Of a stretch of DNA of 64,000 bases, positions 32,333-41,897 are shown piece after piece. The position numbers and the translations under genes were made by a program. The DNA lies in assembly GCF_014196525.1 (NCBI RefSeq), contig NZ_JACIDX010000002.1, positions 310,001 to 374,000 of the forward strand. Reading direction: 5' to 3'. Source of the DNA: Novosphingobium sediminicola. GTDB taxonomy: Bacteria > Pseudomonadota > Alphaproteobacteria > Sphingomonadales > Sphingomonadaceae. The notes beneath the pieces are model-generated. The model made no database searches, had not been told where the DNA came from, and worked only from the letters and a program-made list of their open reading frames with translations. Numbering within the stretch: position 1 is the first letter of the stretch; each line of letters begins with the position of its first letter.

Positions 32333-32776
32333 ATGGACACCCGCCACGACCCCGCCATGATCGACGCCATTCTCGAATGGCCGATGACATGGACCATCGC
32401 CCGTCTCGCGCTGGTCGGGCCTTATCTGCTGGGCGGGGTGGTCAAGCTGACCAACCTGCCCGCCGCAGCCGCCGAACAGGCGCATTTCGGGCTGACCCCA
32501 CCCTCGCTCTGGGCCGCGATCACGATTGCGGTCGAACTGATCGGACCTTTGCTGGTGCTGTCGGGCCGTCTGGTCTGGCTGGGGGCGGGGATGCTGGGCG
32601 TGTTCACGCTGCTGGCGGCCTGTGTGGCCAATGCGTTCTGGGCCATGCCCGTGGGTCAGGACCGCTTCATGGCCACCAATGCCTTTTTTGAACATATCGG
32701 CCTGATCGGCGGCTTCGTGCTGGTCGCGCTGGTTTCGGAACGGGCCCAGCGCAGGGATGGGACGCGTCATGCGTAA
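32333..32776 (+). CDS. DoxX-like small integral membrane protein
   Basis: 147 residues with four hydrophobic segments (LALVGPYLLGGVVKL; AAITIAVELIGPLLVL; LGAGMLGVFTLLAACVANAF; HIGLIGGFVLVALV). The GGVVKLTNLPA start and the four-helix layout match DoxX/DoxD-related proteins. Three bases separate it from the VOC gene, and its end overlaps the start of the porin gene. Role unknown; relatives are linked to quinone redox or membrane maintenance. Confidence 0.72.
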   Translation: MDTRHDPAMIDAILEWPMTWTIARLALVGPYLLGGVVKLTNLPAAAAEQAHFGLTPPSLWAAITIAVELIGPLLVLSGRLVWLGAGMLGVFTLLAACVANAFWAMPVGQDRFMATNAFFEHIGLIGGFVLVALVSERAQRRDGTRHA

Positions 32777-34127
32777 GTCATGGGGCCTTGCCTTCTTCGC
32801 GCTGCCGACTGCCTTATGGGGTGCCAGCCCCGCCTCGGCCCAATCGGCGCGTGAGGCTTGGCAGGCTCCCACCCTTTCGATCACCCGCTATGACGAGGAC
32901 TGGTCCGATCTGGCCGATGCCGAAAAGCGCGCCCATCATTGGACCGGCCCGTTCAAATATATCCCGGTGGCCGACGATGTATGGCTGTCCACGGGCGCGG
33001 AATTGCGCCTGCGCAGCGAAAGCCTATCGGGCAACCAATGGGGCGGCGCGCCCGACCAGACCTATCTCTGGGCACGCGCCCTGCCTTATGCCGATCTGCA
33101 TGTTGGCCGCCTCCGCGCCTTTGTGCAACCGATGGCCACATTCGCCGCCGGGGTTGAACCGGCGTCCGGCCCCACGGACCAAAGCCGCCTCGACCTGCTT
33201 CAGGCCTTTGCCGAAGCCGATCTTGGCCCCATCACCCTGCGCGGCGGGCGACAGATGGTCTCGCTGGGCACGGAACGCCTGATCGGCACGCGCTATGGCC
33301 CCAACACGCCGCTGGCCTTTGACGGGGCGCGGGCGATGGTGCACGTGGGCGCGGCCTCGGTCAGCCTGCTGGCGCTGCATCCGGTGCAGGCTGGCCTGCG
33401 CGATTTCGATGACCACACCTCCTCTACCAAGGCCCTGTGGGGCGCCTATGCGGTGCTGCCGGGCTGGGATGTCTATTATCTGGCCTATCGCAACCGCAAC
33501 GCCCGTTTCGGCGGGATCACGGGCCATGAACTACGCCATTCCATCGGTTTGCGCAGCCATGGCGCGCACGGCCGGTTGCATTGGAATGTCGAGGGTATTG
33601 CCCAATTCGGCCAATTCGCGGGCCAATCCATCGGCGCATGGACCTTGGGCAGCGAGGTCGGCCTTACCCTGCCCCATGCGATGGATGCAACCATGCGCGT
33701 CAACATCATCAGCGGCGACGGCAAAGCGGGAGACAGCCATCTTGGCACCTTCAACGCCCTGTTTCCCAAGGGCAAATATTTCGGCGAACTCTCGCCCGTA
33801 GGCCCCGCCAACATCGTCAACCTCAACCCACGCCTCAGCGCCCAACTCTCGCGCAAGGTTTCGGCCAGTCTGGCCGCCATGGCCTTCTGGCGCTATTCAC
33901 GCGGCGATGGGATCTATGACATTCCGGGCAATCTGATCCGCGCCCCCGGCCTTGGCCATTCCCGCTTCGTCGGCGGCGGCGGCGAGGCCACGGTGGCATG
34001 GCAGGCCACCGCCGAACTGGAATTGTCCTCCTCCTTCTCGGTATTTGCGCCCGGCGCTTTCCTGCGCGAAACCGGATCGAGCCGCACCACCACCATGCTC
34101 GGCCTTCAGGCCAATTTCCGCTTCTAA
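32769..34127 (+). CDS. Outer membrane porin of the alginate-export family
   Basis: 452 residues from ATG 32769 (MRKSWG; ATG 32757 also possible). Signal peptide ends at PASAQS. The rest is beta-rich with repeated amphipathic strands and ends in LGLQANFRF, the aromatic C-terminus of outer membrane barrels. The YDEDWSDLADAEKRAHHWTG entry, LRGGRQMVSLGTERLIGTRY and FDDHTSSTKALWGAY segments resemble the 'alginate export' family, which in many bacteria are general or substrate-specific porins. It probably admits the compound processed by this operon. Confidence 0.78.
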   Translation: MRKSWGLAFFALPTALWGASPASAQSAREAWQAPTLSITRYDEDWSDLADAEKRAHHWTGPFKYIPVADDVWLSTGAELRLRSESLSGNQWGGAPDQTYLWARALPYADLHVGRLRAFVQPMATFAAGVEPASGPTDQSRLDLLQAFAEADLGPITLRGGRQMVSLGTERLIGTRYGPNTPLAFDGARAMVHVGAASVSLLALHPVQAGLRDFDDHTSSTKALWGAYAVLPGWDVYYLAYRNRNARFGGITGHELRHSIGLRSHGAHGRLHWNVEGIAQFGQFAGQSIGAWTLGSEVGLTLPHAMDATMRVNIISGDGKAGDSHLGTFNALFPKGKYFGELSPVGPANIVNLNPRLSAQLSRKVSASLAAMAFWRYSRGDGIYDIPGNLIRAPGLGHSRFVGGGGEATVAWQATAELELSSSFSVFAPGAFLRETGSSRTTTMLGLQANFRF

Positions 34128-34138
34128 GGACCCCCGCC

Positions 34139-34810
34139 ATGACAAAATCCTCTTCTCCGCTACCGGGCCTGCTCCTGCTGCTCTCGGCCACGACGGGCCT
34201 TGTCGATGCCGTATCGGTACTGGGGCTGGGCAAGGTGTTTACCGCCAATATGACCGGCAACATCGTCTTTCTGGGCTTTGCCGCCGTCGGCACGCCCGGT
34301 TTCGCCATCAAGCCCTATCTGGTGGCGCTGCTGGCCTTTCTGATCGGCGCGCTGGTGGCCGGGCGCATCGGCCAGCGTCTGGGCCAGCGCCCCTTGCGCC
34401 AATGGCTGCTGAGCGCGGCCGGGGTGGAGGGCGCCCTGCTGGGACTGGCGGCGGTCTGCGCGCTGGCCTCTGCGCCATGGATCGACGCGATCATCGCGCT
34501 GACCGCGCTGGCAATGGGTTTTCGCAATGCCACCATCCGTATGCTCAAAGTGCCCGATCTGACCACCACCGTTCTTACGCTCACGCTGACGGGAATCGCG
34601 GCGGATTCCGCGCTGGCAGGCGGGGCCAGCCCCAACCTGCCCCGCCGCATTTCCGCTGTGGCCAGCATCTTTGCCGGGGCCGCCGCCGGCGCGCTGATGG
34701 TCACGCTCTGGGGCCTTGCCTTGCCTCTCGCGCTGGCCGCAGGCATGGTGGTGCTGGGTACGATGATCTGCGTGGCCCACCCCGCCGCCGCCCTTGTCCA
34801 TAATTCCTGA
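34139..34810 (+). CDS. YoaK/DUF1275 family membrane protein
   Basis: 223 residues from ATG 34139. About six membrane helices. The family pattern is seen in LLLLLSATTGLVDAVSVLGL followed by FTANMTGNIVFLG near residue 38, and in MGFRNATIRMLKVPDLTTTV at mid-protein. Function unknown in all members; some are suspected transporters. It lies 11 bases after the porin stop. Confidence 0.85.
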   Translation: MTKSSSPLPGLLLLLSATTGLVDAVSVLGLGKVFTANMTGNIVFLGFAAVGTPGFAIKPYLVALLAFLIGALVAGRIGQRLGQRPLRQWLLSAAGVEGALLGLAAVCALASAPWIDAIIALTALAMGFRNATIRMLKVPDLTTTVLTLTLTGIAADSALAGGASPNLPRRISAVASIFAGAAAGALMVTLWGLALPLALAAGMVVLGTMICVAHPAAALVHNS

Positions 34811-34822
34811 AAGGCCGACGCC

Positions 34823-35107
34823 ATGCCCGCCGAGGTTCGCCACAATCCCGCACAAAACCGCTTTGAATTGCCGATCGAGGGCGATGCGATGGCCATCTGC
34901 GTCTATCGCCGCGACGAGGAGGGGCACTATGTCCTGCTCCACACCGAGGTCCCCGACGAATTTGCCGGACAGGGCCTCGCCTCCGCGCTGGCCAAGGGCC
35001 TGTTCGCCATGGCCCGCGCGCAGGGTTTCTCGCTGGTGCTGCGCTGTCCCTATATGGCGGCATGGTATGCCCGCCACCCCGACTATGCCGATGTGGTGGC
35101 GGGCTGA
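34823..35107 (+). CDS. Small GNAT-type N-acetyltransferase (YjdJ-like)
   Basis: 94 residues, the length of the one-domain group typified by Arabidopsis At1g77540. The acetyl-CoA loop appears as DEFAGQGLASALAKGLFAMA, and the family ending CPYMAAWYARHPDYADVV is conserved. Target unknown. It is the last gene of the operon and ends 3 bases from the converging E2 gene, with no room for a terminator between them. Confidence 0.85.
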   Translation: MPAEVRHNPAQNRFELPIEGDAMAICVYRRDEEGHYVLLHTEVPDEFAGQGLASALAKGLFAMARAQGFSLVLRCPYMAAWYARHPDYADVVAG

Positions 35108-35110
35108 GGC

Positions 35111-36295
35111 TCAATCCATGAACAGCAGCGCGGGATGTTCGAGCAGGCGCCGGATGCGCTGAACAAACCGCGCCGCGTCATGGCCATCGACGATGCGGTG
35201 ATCGAAGGAACTCGACAGGTTCATCATCTTGCGCATCGCCACGAAAGGCCCCTGAACAGCCGGGCGCTCGACAATCTTGTTGGGGCCGATGATCGCCACT
35301 TCGGGGTGGTTGATGATCGGCGTGGTGGCGATGCCCCCCAGCGGCCCTAGCGAGGTGATCGTGATCGTCGATCCGCTCAATTCCTCGCGCCGGATCGTGC
35401 CGTCGCGCGCCGCCGTGCTCAACCGCGCCAGTTCCGTTGCGCAGGCTCTCATGCTTAGAGTCTCGGCATGGCGGATGACCGGAACCATCAGGCCAGCCGG
35501 AGTCTGAACCGCCACCCCGACATGGACCGCCCCATATTGGCGCAGCACGCTCTGTTCATCATCATAATGCGCGTTTATATGGGGAAAGTGGGGCAAGGCG
35601 CGGACCAGCGCGCGAATGAAGAAAGGCAGCAGGGTCAGCCTTTGCCCTCCCTCCTGATTCAGTTCGCCGCGCAGCGCCTCCAGTTCGGTCAGGTCACATT
35701 CCTCGACATAGGTGATCTGGGGAATGCGCTGATGGGCCTGCTCCATCCTTTCGGCGATCTTGCGGCGCAGGCCGGTGATGGGAATGTCGGTGATGCCCTC
35801 GCGCGGGGCGCTGCGCGGTTCTTCGGGCTTGTAAACGCGGGCGATATGGGCCTCCAAATCCTCTGGCGTGATGCGCCCGCCCGGACCCGTGCCCGCCACG
35901 GATTCCAGCGCAATGCCCAACTCCCGCGCGCGGTGGCGGGTGGCCGGAGCTGCCAAAGGCGCCTCGGCCTCGGGCGCAAGCTCGACCAAAGGTTCAACCA
36001 GAGGTTTGGCCGCCAGCCCTGCCTCCTCCACCGCTGCTTCTGCCGCTGCTTCGGCCTCCACCTCGATCTCGACCAGAACCGCGCCCACGGGCATCATCTC
36101 GCCCACCGCACCATGGACGGCCATCACCTTGCCCTCAACCGGCGAGGTCATATCCACCGTCGCCTTGTCAGTCATCACATCGACAAGGCACTGATCCTCG
36201 CCAACGTGGTCGCCCGGTTTGACATACCAGACCGCGATTTCGGCCTCGGCGATACCTTCGCCAATATCGGGCAGGCGGAACTGATAAAGGCCCAT
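35111..36295 (-). CDS. bkdB: Branched-chain 2-oxoacid dehydrogenase E2 (dihydrolipoyl acyltransferase)
   Basis: 394 residues. One lipoyl domain (lipoyl-Lys in VDVMTDKATVDM, ~residue 44), an Ala/Glu-rich linker, a peripheral-subunit-binding domain (TRHRARELGIALESVAGTGP, ~120-155) and the acyltransferase domain ending with the catalytic SFDHRIVDGHDAARF. It transfers the branched acyl group from lipoate to CoA. Follows E1beta by 3 bases. No E3 (dihydrolipoamide dehydrogenase) gene is nearby; the complex would borrow one from elsewhere. Confidence 0.92.
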   Translation of the reverse strand: MGLYQFRLPDIGEGIAEAEIAVWYVKPGDHVGEDQCLVDVMTDKATVDMTSPVEGKVMAVHGAVGEMMPVGAVLVEIEVEAEAAAEAAVEEAGLAAKPLVEPLVELAPEAEAPLAAPATRHRARELGIALESVAGTGPGGRITPEDLEAHIARVYKPEEPRSAPREGITDIPITGLRRKIAERMEQAHQRIPQITYVEECDLTELEALRGELNQEGGQRLTLLPFFIRALVRALPHFPHINAHYDDEQSVLRQYGAVHVGVAVQTPAGLMVPVIRHAETLSMRACATELARLSTAARDGTIRREELSGSTITITSLGPLGGIATTPIINHPEVAIIGPNKIVERPAVQGPFVAMRKMMNLSSSFDHRIVDGHDAARFVQRIRRLLEHPALLFMD

Positions 36296-36298
36296 CGC

Positions 36299-37312
36299 TC
36301 AATACTCCATCACACGGCGCAGCGCGGTCACTAGGCGCGCGGGGCCGGGGAAATAGTCCCATTCAAAAGCATGCGGATAGGGCGTATCCCAACCGGCCAC
36401 CCGTTCGATTGGGGCCTTGAGATGGTCGAAACAACGCTCCTGAACCAAAGCCGACAATTCGCCGCCAAAGCCGCCAAAGCGCGAAGCCTCATGCAGGATC
36501 ACGCAGCGCCCCGTCTTGCGCACCGAGGCAGTGATGGCCTCAATATCGAGCGGCACCAGCGAGCGCAGATCAAGCAGTTCGGCATCCACGCCCGCCTCAT
36601 CAATGCCCGCCAGCGCGACATGGACCATCGTGCCATAGGCCAGCACGGTGACAGCCCGCCCCTCGCGAACCACCGCCGCCTTGCCCAAAGGCACGCGGTA
36701 AAGGCCTGTGGGAACCTCGGCCTTGGGATGCCCGGCCCATGTCTTGAGCGGCCTGTCGTGATGCCCGTCAAAGGGGCCGTTATAGATCCGCTTGGGCTCA
36801 AGCATGATGACCGGATCATCGTCCTCAATCGCCGCGATCAGCAGTCCCTTAGCGTCATAGGGATTGGAGGGCACCACCGTTTTCAACCCCACCACATGGG
36901 TAAAGATCGCCTCCGGGCTCTGGCTATGCGTCTGGCCGCCGAAAATGCCGCCGCCATAAGGCGTGCGCACCGTCAGCGGCGCCCAGAACTCGCCATTCGA
37001 GCGATAGCGCAGCCGCGCCGCCTCGCTGACCAACTGGTCAAAGGCGGGCAGAATATAGTCGGCAAACTGGATTTCGACCACCGGGCGCAATCCATAGGCC
37101 CCCATACCGATGGCCGTGGCGATTATGCCCCCTTCGGCAATCGGCGTGTCGAAACAGCGCGTCAGCCCATGTTTGGCCTGAAGCCCGTCGGTCACGCGGA
37201 ACACCCCGCCGAAATAGCCGACATCCTCGCCAAAGATCAGCACATCGGGATCCGCCCCCAGTTTTTCATCCAGCGCATTGTTGAGCGCCTGAACCATGTT
37301 CATCACCGGCAT
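36299..37312 (-). CDS. bkdA2: Branched-chain 2-oxoacid dehydrogenase E1 beta
   Basis: 337 residues. Transketolase pyrimidine-domain signatures LIFGEDVGYFGGVFRVTDGL and FDTPIAEGGIIATAIGMGAY, then the C-terminal transketolase domain (GRAVTVLAYGTMVHVAL, CVILHEASRFGGFGGELSA). Forms the thiamine diphosphate-dependent heterotetramer with E1alpha, decarboxylating the oxoacids of leucine, isoleucine and valine. Four bases from the E1alpha stop. Confidence 0.92.
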   Translation of the reverse strand: MPVMNMVQALNNALDEKLGADPDVLIFGEDVGYFGGVFRVTDGLQAKHGLTRCFDTPIAEGGIIATAIGMGAYGLRPVVEIQFADYILPAFDQLVSEAARLRYRSNGEFWAPLTVRTPYGGGIFGGQTHSQSPEAIFTHVVGLKTVVPSNPYDAKGLLIAAIEDDDPVIMLEPKRIYNGPFDGHHDRPLKTWAGHPKAEVPTGLYRVPLGKAAVVREGRAVTVLAYGTMVHVALAGIDEAGVDAELLDLRSLVPLDIEAITASVRKTGRCVILHEASRFGGFGGELSALVQERCFDHLKAPIERVAGWDTPYPHAFEWDYFPGPARLVTALRRVMEY

Positions 37313-37316
37313 GGCG

Positions 37317-38546
37317 TCAAACCCCCATTTCGCGGCGCTGTTCGATCACGCGCCAGTCCGGCTCCTTGAACACATCCTCGAACATCGAGCCCAGCTCCGG
37401 CTTGGATTTGCCCAGCGTGCCGATGGCCTCGCCCGCGCGGACGGCGGCGCGCACCTCATCCTCCAGCGCGGATTGCAGGGCGGCATGACGCTCCTCGTCC
37501 CACTCGCCCCGCGCGATCAGATGCTCTTTCAACCGCTCTATCGGATCGCCCAGCGGCCATTGCAGCGCCTCGTCGGCGGGGCGATATTTGGCCGGATCAT
37601 CGGCGGTGGAATGGCCGGATGCGCGATAGGTGAACAGTTCGATCAGGGTCGCGCCAAGGTTGAGCCTTGCCCTTTCCGCCGCCCATTGCGTCGCCGCCCA
37701 GACGGCCAGGAAATCATTGCCGTCCACCCGCAGGCCCGGAATGCCATAGGCCAGCGCCTTGGCCGCAAAGGTGGTTTCATTGGCCCCGGCAATGCCGGAA
37801 AAGCTCGAGATCGCCCATTGGTTGTTGGTCACGCACAGGATCACCGGCGCGCGATAAACGCTGGCAAAGGTCAGCGCTTCGTGAAAGCCGCCCTCGGCGG
37901 TGGTGCCTTCGCCCACATAGGCCAGCGCAATCCGGTCATCGCCCTTATACGCCGAAGCCATCGCCCAGCCCACCGCATGGCCGAACCGGCTGCCCAGATT
38001 GCCCGAGATCGAATAAAAGCCATAGGCGCGGGCCGAATAGAGGATCGGCAATTGCCGCCCGCGCAAGGGGTCGCCCGCATTGGAAAAGATCTGATTGACC
38101 AGATCGAGCAGCGGATAGTGGCGCGCCATAAGCCAGCCCAGCACGCGATAGGTGGGAAAGCACATGTCGCGCGCGTCCAGCATCAGCGACTGCGCCACGG
38201 CGATCGCCTCTTCTCCGGTGGATTTCATGTAAAAGCTGGTCTTGCCCTGCCGATGGGCGCGAAACAGCCGGTCGTCAAAGGCGCGGGTCAGCATCATCGC
38301 GCGAAGGCCCTGATGCAGCACATCGGCCTCCAGATGCGGGTCCCACGGGCCGACTGCATGATGGCCATCATCCAGCACGCGGATCAGGCCAAAGGGCATA
38401 TCGCGCATGGTCGGTTCGGCGGCATCGACATCGGGCCGCATGGTCTCGCCCGCCTTGGGCAGCTTCATTCCGCCAAAATCGGGATGATCGCCGGGGCGGG
38501 CCGGGGGCTCGGGAATATGCAGGGTGAGCCGGGGTTGGTTGTTCAT
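37317..38546 (-). CDS. bkdA1: Branched-chain 2-oxoacid dehydrogenase E1 alpha
   Basis: 409 residues from ATG 38546, preceded by AGGAGAGG; the frame upstream is not needed. The thiamine diphosphate motif runs from AYVGEGTTAEGGFHEAL to CVTNNQWAIS (~residues 210-245), with the substrate loop RASGHSTADDPAKYRP later (~320). First gene of the bkd trio. A 199-base gap separates it from the CitE-like gene, enough for its own promoter; a TTGCAAA stretch lies there but no clear operator. Confidence 0.92.
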   Translation of the reverse strand: MNNQPRLTLHIPEPPARPGDHPDFGGMKLPKAGETMRPDVDAAEPTMRDMPFGLIRVLDDGHHAVGPWDPHLEADVLHQGLRAMMLTRAFDDRLFRAHRQGKTSFYMKSTGEEAIAVAQSLMLDARDMCFPTYRVLGWLMARHYPLLDLVNQIFSNAGDPLRGRQLPILYSARAYGFYSISGNLGSRFGHAVGWAMASAYKGDDRIALAYVGEGTTAEGGFHEALTFASVYRAPVILCVTNNQWAISSFSGIAGANETTFAAKALAYGIPGLRVDGNDFLAVWAATQWAAERARLNLGATLIELFTYRASGHSTADDPAKYRPADEALQWPLGDPIERLKEHLIARGEWDEERHAALQSALEDEVRAAVRAGEAIGTLGKSKPELGSMFEDVFKEPDWRVIEQRREMGV

Positions 38547-38745
38547 ATCCTCTCCTTGGCCTTTTATCCCGTGGCGCGGCTTCTCCGGCCTTTCGGGCAT
38601 TTCAGCTTCTTTCAGGAAATGCTTCGCCGGTTCTGTAACGACGGCGGGATCGTTGCAAATTCCTCCTTTTTCCGGGCTTGGATAAGGATCAGATGCCTAT
38701 TCAAAACGCCTGTCAACGGGGTGTCCGAAACAGGCAAAACGGGCC

Positions 38746-39594
38746 TCAATCGCGCCCGTCGGGCAAAGCAGCCCCACCCGTCCGCGCAATAATATTACGC
38801 GCCCGCGCCAGATGTGGAGCGTCGATCATTTTGCCGTCAAGAATCAGCACCCCCGCGCCGGGCGCATCGGCAAAGGCGGCGATAATCGCGCGCGCCTGCT
38901 CGACCTGCTGCGCGCTGGGGGTAAAGGCGGCGTTGATGATCGGCACCTGATCGGGATGCAGCGCCATCATCCCGGTAAACCCATCAAAGGCCCCCCGCGC
39001 CGCATAGGCCGCCAGCCCGTCCAGATCCCGGATCGCGGGATAGACCGTCTCAATGGCGGCCACCCCTGCGGCATGAGCGCCGAACAGCGCCATCGAGCGG
39101 ACCATCTCAAAGGGGGCGGTATAGGAGCCATCCGCGCGCCTGCTGCCCATCGCGCCGATAGCGGCGGGCAGGTCCTCCGCCCCCCATGTCAGGCCGTACA
39201 GATGCTCGGCCACCTCGCCATAGGTGCCAAGACCAAAGATGGCCTGCGGGGTTTCAGTGGCAATGGGCAGGATTTTCATCATCGGGGCCAATAAGGCCAA
39301 CGAGCGGACGGTCGCCGCCCCGACCGCCTTGGGCAGAACAATCCCATCCGCGCCACGGGCGGCGACCAGATCAGCCTCCAGATACGGGCCGTCGATGGCG
39401 TTGATCCGCACAAAACGGGCAACATCGGCCGGAGCGCTCAGATAATCCGCCACCGCCTCGCGCGCCTTGGGTTTGGCAGCGGGCGCAACTGCGTCCTCCA
39501 GATCAAGGATGATCGCATCGGCCCCGCTCTGCGCCGCCTTGACGAAACGTTCGGGCCGGTCCCCCGGCACAAACAGCAGCGAGCGCAGCCTCAT
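38746..39594 (-). CDS. HpcH/HpaI (CitE-like) beta-hydroxyacyl-CoA lyase
   Basis: 282 residues from ATG 39594, which overlaps the MaoC stop (ATGA). CitE-like barrel: [15 protein letters not shown] at the start, [17 protein letters not shown] with the Mg-binding acidic residues, and [16 protein letters not shown]. In Mycobacterium tuberculosis the equivalent gene (Rv2498c), in the same gene order, encodes a lyase for (R)-HMG-CoA and (S)-citramalyl-CoA used in leucine and itaconate breakdown. By context this is the terminal lyase of leucine catabolism here in place of LiuE. Function is inferred, not proven. Confidence 0.82.
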   Translation of the reverse strand: MRLRSLLFVPGDRPERFVKAAQSGADAIILDLEDAVAPAAKPKAREAVADYLSAPADVARFVRINAIDGPYLEADLVAARGADGIVLPKAVGAATVRSLALLAPMMKILPIATETPQAIFGLGTYGEVAEHLYGLTWGAEDLPAAIGAMGSRRADGSYTAPFEMVRSMALFGAHAAGVAAIETVYPAIRDLDGLAAYAARGAFDGFTGMMALHPDQVPIINAAFTPSAQQVEQARAIIAAFADAPGAGVLILDGKMIDAPHLARARNIIARTGGAALPDGRD

Positions 39595-40043
39595 ACCGGC
39601 CTGCGCGTCAGCAAAGCGGTGCGCAGACATTGGCAGACCATCTCGTCGCGCTGGTTCCACAATTCATGCCGGAATGTCACCAGTCCGGCATTGGGCCGCG
39701 AACGGCTCTCGCGCCATTCCACCACCTCGCTGGCGGCGCGCAACGTGTCGCCCAGAAAGACCGGTTTGGGCATCACCACCCGATCATAACCCAGATTGGC
39801 CACCAGCGTGCCCAGCGTGGTCTCCCCCACCGACAGGCCGATCATCAGCGCAAAGGTGAAAGTGCCGTTGACGAGAATCTGGCCGAATTCGCTGGCCCGC
39901 GCGGCCTCGGCGTCGATGTGCAACGGCTGGGGATTATGCGTCATGGCCGAAAACAGCAGATTGTCGGTTTCGGTCACCGTGCGGCGGATCGGGTGGTCGA
40001 TGCGGTCACCCACCTCCCATTCCTCGAAATAGCGCCCGCTCAT
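39591..40043 (-). CDS. MaoC family enoyl-CoA hydratase (3-methylglutaconyl/itaconyl-CoA type)
   Basis: 150 residues, hot-dog hydratase. Begins [20 protein letters not shown] and carries the hydratase-2 motif [19 protein letters not shown] with the catalytic Asp/His pair, then [13 protein letters not shown]. Overlaps both neighbours by 4 bases. In the syntenic mycobacterial cluster the MaoC member hydrates 3-methylglutaconyl-CoA and itaconyl-CoA with R stereochemistry, matching the CitE-like lyase. It would take the place of the crotonase-type LiuC. Confidence 0.82.
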   Translation of the reverse strand: MSGRYFEEWEVGDRIDHPIRRTVTETDNLLFSAMTHNPQPLHIDAEAARASEFGQILVNGTFTFALMIGLSVGETTLGTLVANLGYDRVVMPKPVFLGDTLRAASEVVEWRESRSRPNAGLVTFRHELWNQRDEMVCQCLRTALLTRRPV

Positions 40044-41893
40044 GGCGTCTCTCCCGCAATGATGCGCGCCAGCAACATCCCCTCCCGCACCTGCGCTCCT
40101 TGCGTAAAGGGCATCTCCTCGACCACCCCGTCAAAGGGCGCGATAAGGCCATGCTCCATCTTCATCGCCTCCAGCGTCACCAGCTTCTGCCCCTTGATCA
40201 CGCTTTGCCCCGGCGCGACATGGACGGCGATGATCGTGCCTGGCATAGGCGCCAGAATCGCCCCATCACCCGCCGCCGCCGCCGCCGCCGCGACGGTGGT
40301 GCGATAAGGCTTCACCTCCCAGCTCTGCCCATGCTCGCTCAGCAGGACGCGCGCGAGCGCAGGGCGGAAGATCTCCCCTTCGCGCGGGGCCACATCGACC
40401 TCGACCGCCTGCCCCTCAACCATCACCAGCGCCCGCCCCTGCCGCGCGCCATTCAGGCGAAACCCCGCCAACGCCCCGGCCCCGCCCAGTTCCGCCGCCG
40501 CGCGCCCCAAGGCCGCCGCATCGGGCAGAGGATCGGGCATCAAGGCATCGCCCGCCCGCGCAATCAGGCCAGTATCCATATGTCCTCCGGCAAAGTCAGG
40601 ATGGTTCAGGGCTTTGACCAAGAAGCCCGCATTGGTCCGCAAGGGCCAGACCACCGCACGATCCAGCGCCCCGGCCAGTTTGCGCCGCGCCTCGTCCCGC
40701 GTGGCGCCATGGGCGATCAGCTTGGCAATCATCGGATCGTAATAGGGCCTGATCTGGCCCCCTTGCGCCACGCCCGTATCGACGCGCACCTCATCGCCGA
40801 TAGAGAAAGCATCGAGCCGCCCGATCGATGGCAGGAACCCCCGCGCCGGGTCCTCGGCATAGAGCCGCGCCTCCATCGCCCAGCCGTGTATCGACAGATC
40901 CTCCTGCCGCAAAGGCAGTGGTTCGCCCGAAGCCACGCGCAATTGCCATTCGACCAGATCGACGCCCGTAATCGCCTCGGTGACGGGATGTTCGACCTGA
41001 AGCCGCGTGTTCATTTCCATGAACCAGATGCGGTCAGCTCGCAGGCCCTCGCGGGCGTCAGCAATGAATTCGACCGTGCCAGCGCCGACATAATCGACCG
41101 CGCGCGCCGCATCCACCGCCGCGCGGCACACGATCGCCCGCGTAACCTCATCCATGCCGGGAGCGGGGGCTTCCTCGATCACTTTCTGATGGCGGCGTTG
41201 CAGCGAGCAGTCGCGCTCGAACAGGTGAACGATGTTGCCAAGGCGGTCGCCAAACACCTGCACCTCGATATGGCGCGGGCACGTGATAAATTTCTCGATC
41301 AGCACGCGGTCATTGCCAAAAGAGGCCATCGCCTCGCGCCTGCACGAGGCCAGCGCATCGGCAAATTCGACAGGATCCGCCACCAGTCGCATCCCTTTGC
41401 CGCCGCCGCCCGCCACCGCCTTGATCAGCACCGGATAGCCGATCATCGCGGCCTGCCCGGCCAGATGGCCGTCATCCTGATCTGCGCCCAGATAGCCCGG
41501 CGTGACCGGTACCCCAGCCGCAGCCATCCGCGCCTTGGCGGCGTCTTTCAACCCCATGGCGGTGATGCTGGCCGGATCAGGCCCGACCCAGATCAGACCG
41601 GCATCCATGACTGCCTGCGCAAATTCGGCATTTTCCGACAGGAAGCCATAGCCGGGATGGATCGCCTCCGCCCCGGTTTCCAGCGCGGCGGCAATGATCC
41701 GATCCCCGCGCAGGTAGCTGTCACGCGCCAGGGCCGGACCAATCGCCACCGCCCGGTCGGCCGTGGCGACATGCAGCGCGCCCGCATCCGCATCGGAATG
41801 GACCGCCACGGTGCGGATGCCCATCCGCCGCGCGCTGCGCATCACCCGGCAGGCGATTTCGCCGCGATTGGCGACAAGGAGCGAGGCGATCAT
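40040..41893 (-). CDS. liuD: 3-Methylcrotonyl-CoA carboxylase alpha (biotin carboxylase/BCCP) subunit
   Basis: 617 residues from ATG 41893 ([17 protein letters not shown]). Biotin carboxylase domain 1-450 with [10 protein letters not shown] and [17 protein letters not shown]; biotinyl domain at the C-terminus with the biotin Lys in EAMKMEH. A poly-Ala linker (encoded by a GCC run near 40270-40295) precedes the biotinyl domain. Pairs with the downstream-named beta subunit 4 bases away and carboxylates 3-methylcrotonyl-CoA in leucine breakdown; acetyl- or propionyl-CoA carboxylase is less likely because of the isovaleryl-CoA dehydrogenase gene beside it. Confidence 0.88.
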   Translation of the reverse strand: MIASLLVANRGEIACRVMRSARRMGIRTVAVHSDADAGALHVATADRAVAIGPALARDSYLRGDRIIAAALETGAEAIHPGYGFLSENAEFAQAVMDAGLIWVGPDPASITAMGLKDAAKARMAAAGVPVTPGYLGADQDDGHLAGQAAMIGYPVLIKAVAGGGGKGMRLVADPVEFADALASCRREAMASFGNDRVLIEKFITCPRHIEVQVFGDRLGNIVHLFERDCSLQRRHQKVIEEAPAPGMDEVTRAIVCRAAVDAARAVDYVGAGTVEFIADAREGLRADRIWFMEMNTRLQVEHPVTEAITGVDLVEWQLRVASGEPLPLRQEDLSIHGWAMEARLYAEDPARGFLPSIGRLDAFSIGDEVRVDTGVAQGGQIRPYYDPMIAKLIAHGATRDEARRKLAGALDRAVVWPLRTNAGFLVKALNHPDFAGGHMDTGLIARAGDALMPDPLPDAAALGRAAAELGGAGALAGFRLNGARQGRALVMVEGQAVEVDVAPREGEIFRPALARVLLSEHGQSWEVKPYRTTVAAAAAAAGDGAILAPMPGTIIAVHVAPGQSVIKGQKLVTLEAMKMEHGLIAPFDGVVEEMPFTQGAQVREGMLLARIIAGETP

Positions 41894-41897
41894 GCCA

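Noticed and set aside
40265..40300. GCC/CGG trinucleotide run
   Set aside because: It encodes the poly-Ala linker before the biotinyl domain of the carboxylase alpha subunit, a normal flexible hinge.
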